From NCBI GenBank assembly GCA_045578625.1, contig JAZNKN010000064.1, positions 1 to 58,369 on the forward strand: DNA of 58,369 nt, written 5' to 3'. The translations under genes and the position numbers were made by a program. Under the pieces are notes generated by a model. The model worked only from the letters and a program-made list of their open reading frames with translations, had not been told where the DNA came from and did not search any database. The DNA comes from RGIG3009 sp045578625 (GTDB lineage: Bacteria > Bacillota > Clostridia > Oscillospirales > Acutalibacteraceae). The stretch's first letter is position 1; each line of letters opens with the position of its first letter. Below are positions 57,617 to 58,369 of the stretch, one piece after another.

Positions 57617-58369
57617 TCAGACGATACCCTGAGCCATCATGGCGTCGGCGACCTTCTGGAAGCCGGCGATGTTCGCACCGGCGATCAGGTTGCCTTCCAT
57701 GCCGTACTCCTTGGCGGCCTCGGACAGGTTCTTGTAGATGTTGACCATGATGCCGTGCAGCTTCTCGTCAACCTCTTCGGCGCTCCAGGACATACGCAGG
57801 CTGTTCTGGCTCATTTCCAGAGCGGAAACAGCCACGCCGCCGGCGTTAACAGCCTTGGAGGGGGCGATGATGACGTTGTTCTCCTTCAGGTACTCGACCG
57901 CGTCTGCCGTGGTGGGCATGTTTGCGACCTCAACGTAGTACTTGAGGCCGTTAGCGACCATCTTCTTCGCATCCTCGATGCGGACCTCGTTCTGCGTAGC
58001 GCAGGGCAGGCAGACGTCCACCTTGACGCCCCACGGCTTCTCGCCGGCGTAGAACTTGGCACCGAACTTGTCGGCGTAATCCTGCACCTTGTCGCGGCCG
58101 GAGGAACGCATCTCCAGCATGTAAGCGGCCTTCTCCTCGGTGATGCCGTTCTCGTCGTAGACGTAGCCATCGGGACCGGAGATGGTCAGCACCTTACCGC
58201 CGAGCTGGTTGATCTTCAGCACAGCGCCCCAAGCCACGTTACCAAAGCCGGACACCGCAAAGGTCTTGCCCTTGATATCCTCGCCGAAGCTCTTGAGCAT
58301 CTCCGCGCAGAAATACACAGCGCCGTAGCCGGTGGCCTCGGGACGGATCAGGCTGCCGCCGTAGGGGAT
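57617..58369 (-). CDS. gdhA: NADP-type glutamate dehydrogenase (C-terminal part)
   Basis: Makes glutamate from 2-oxoglutarate and ammonia. The window cuts off the 5' part; about 250 residues remain. The visible frame starts inside the GdhA signature YGGSLIRPEATGYG, and continues into the Rossmann dinucleotide domain (VSGFGNVAWGAV), LPCATQNEV and the C-terminal ANMPTTADAVEYL and APSKAVNAGGVAVSALEMSQ of the hexameric clostridial/E. coli-type enzyme. The catalytic Lys region lies outside the window. Confidence 0.96.
   Translation of the reverse strand: MPYGGSLIRPEATGYGAVYFCAEMLKSFGEDIKGKTFAVSGFGNVAWGAVLKINQLGGKVLTISGPDGYVYDENGITEEKAAYMLEMRSSGRDKVQDYADKFGAKFYAGEKPWGVKVDVCLPCATQNEVRIEDAKKMVANGLKYYVEVANMPTTADAVEYLKENNVIIAPSKAVNAGGVAVSALEMSQNSLRMSWSAEEVDEKLHGIMVNIYKNLSEAAKEYGMEGNLIAGANIAGFQKVADAMMAQGIV

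Overview
This is a 58.4 kb, GC-rich (high-50s % by eye) chromosomal window with about 55 protein genes, one tRNA and no rRNA, prophage or CRISPR. It looks like a Gram-positive, endospore-forming anaerobe of the Clostridia, most likely Oscillospirales/Ruminococcaceae. The evidence is spoIIID with a good sigma-E promoter, a SpoIIQ-like LytM protein behind a forespore-type promoter, SD-rich GTG/TTG starts, the efp plus CD1247-like zinc-ribbon pair, the FusA2-type EF-G, a YgiQ radical SAM protein, separate SecD/SecF, and bidirectional terminators between most convergent genes. The taxonomic call is inference; no marker rRNA is present.

Layout. 1-8.5 kb: end of ftsH, a PiT phosphate transporter behind pyruvate kinase, spoIIQ-like, an SDR, rlmB, and a large acidic membrane protein that reads as a catalytically dead P1B-type ATPase. 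8.7-12 kb: EF-G paralogue, EF-P and the Cys/Asp-rich zinc-ribbon protein. 12-14.8 kb: GNAT, a frameshifted four-helix-bundle (23S intervening-sequence type) gene next to an array of small hairpins, then a TRAM-less RlmD-type methyltransferase and an HD hydrolase. 14.9-22.1 kb: a seven-gene operon (PopT/DUF368, MurD, two M42 peptidases, GNAT, Met gamma-lyase family, acyltransferase). 22.1-27.0 kb: spoIIID, a ROK protein, an S1-domain protein, YgiQ and tRNA-Arg(CCG). 27.3-36.1 kb: glycogen branching enzyme, a sigma-like/TM/cyclophilin fusion, an amidase-domain protein behind a possible attenuated leader, an alpha/beta hydrolase, a PlsC/zinc-ribbon protein, an SPFH protein and a CAP lipoprotein. 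36.3-44.2 kb (all minus): SecF/SecD, type Ic aspartate aminotransferase, AsnS, and two envelope proteins. 44.3-49.9 kb: cca, prfC, an ArsC-like gene, mutY, dCMP deaminase, fabG-like. 50.0-57.5 kb: malQ, glgP and a maltodextrin-type ABC importer (binding protein plus two permeases, no ATPase). The window ends in gdhA.

How it fits together: most of the window is housekeeping (translation, envelope, central carbon). The carbohydrate genes make a coherent module: import of maltodextrins, disproportionation by MalQ and phosphorolysis by GlgP, with branching enzyme and pyruvate kinase elsewhere in the window. The PopT-MurD operon links undecaprenyl-phosphate recycling to muropeptide precursor synthesis. 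The items most worth a second look are the degenerate P-type ATPase, the sigma-like/cyclophilin membrane fusion, the hairpin array with a broken four-helix-bundle gene, and the leader-terminator in front of the amidase gene.
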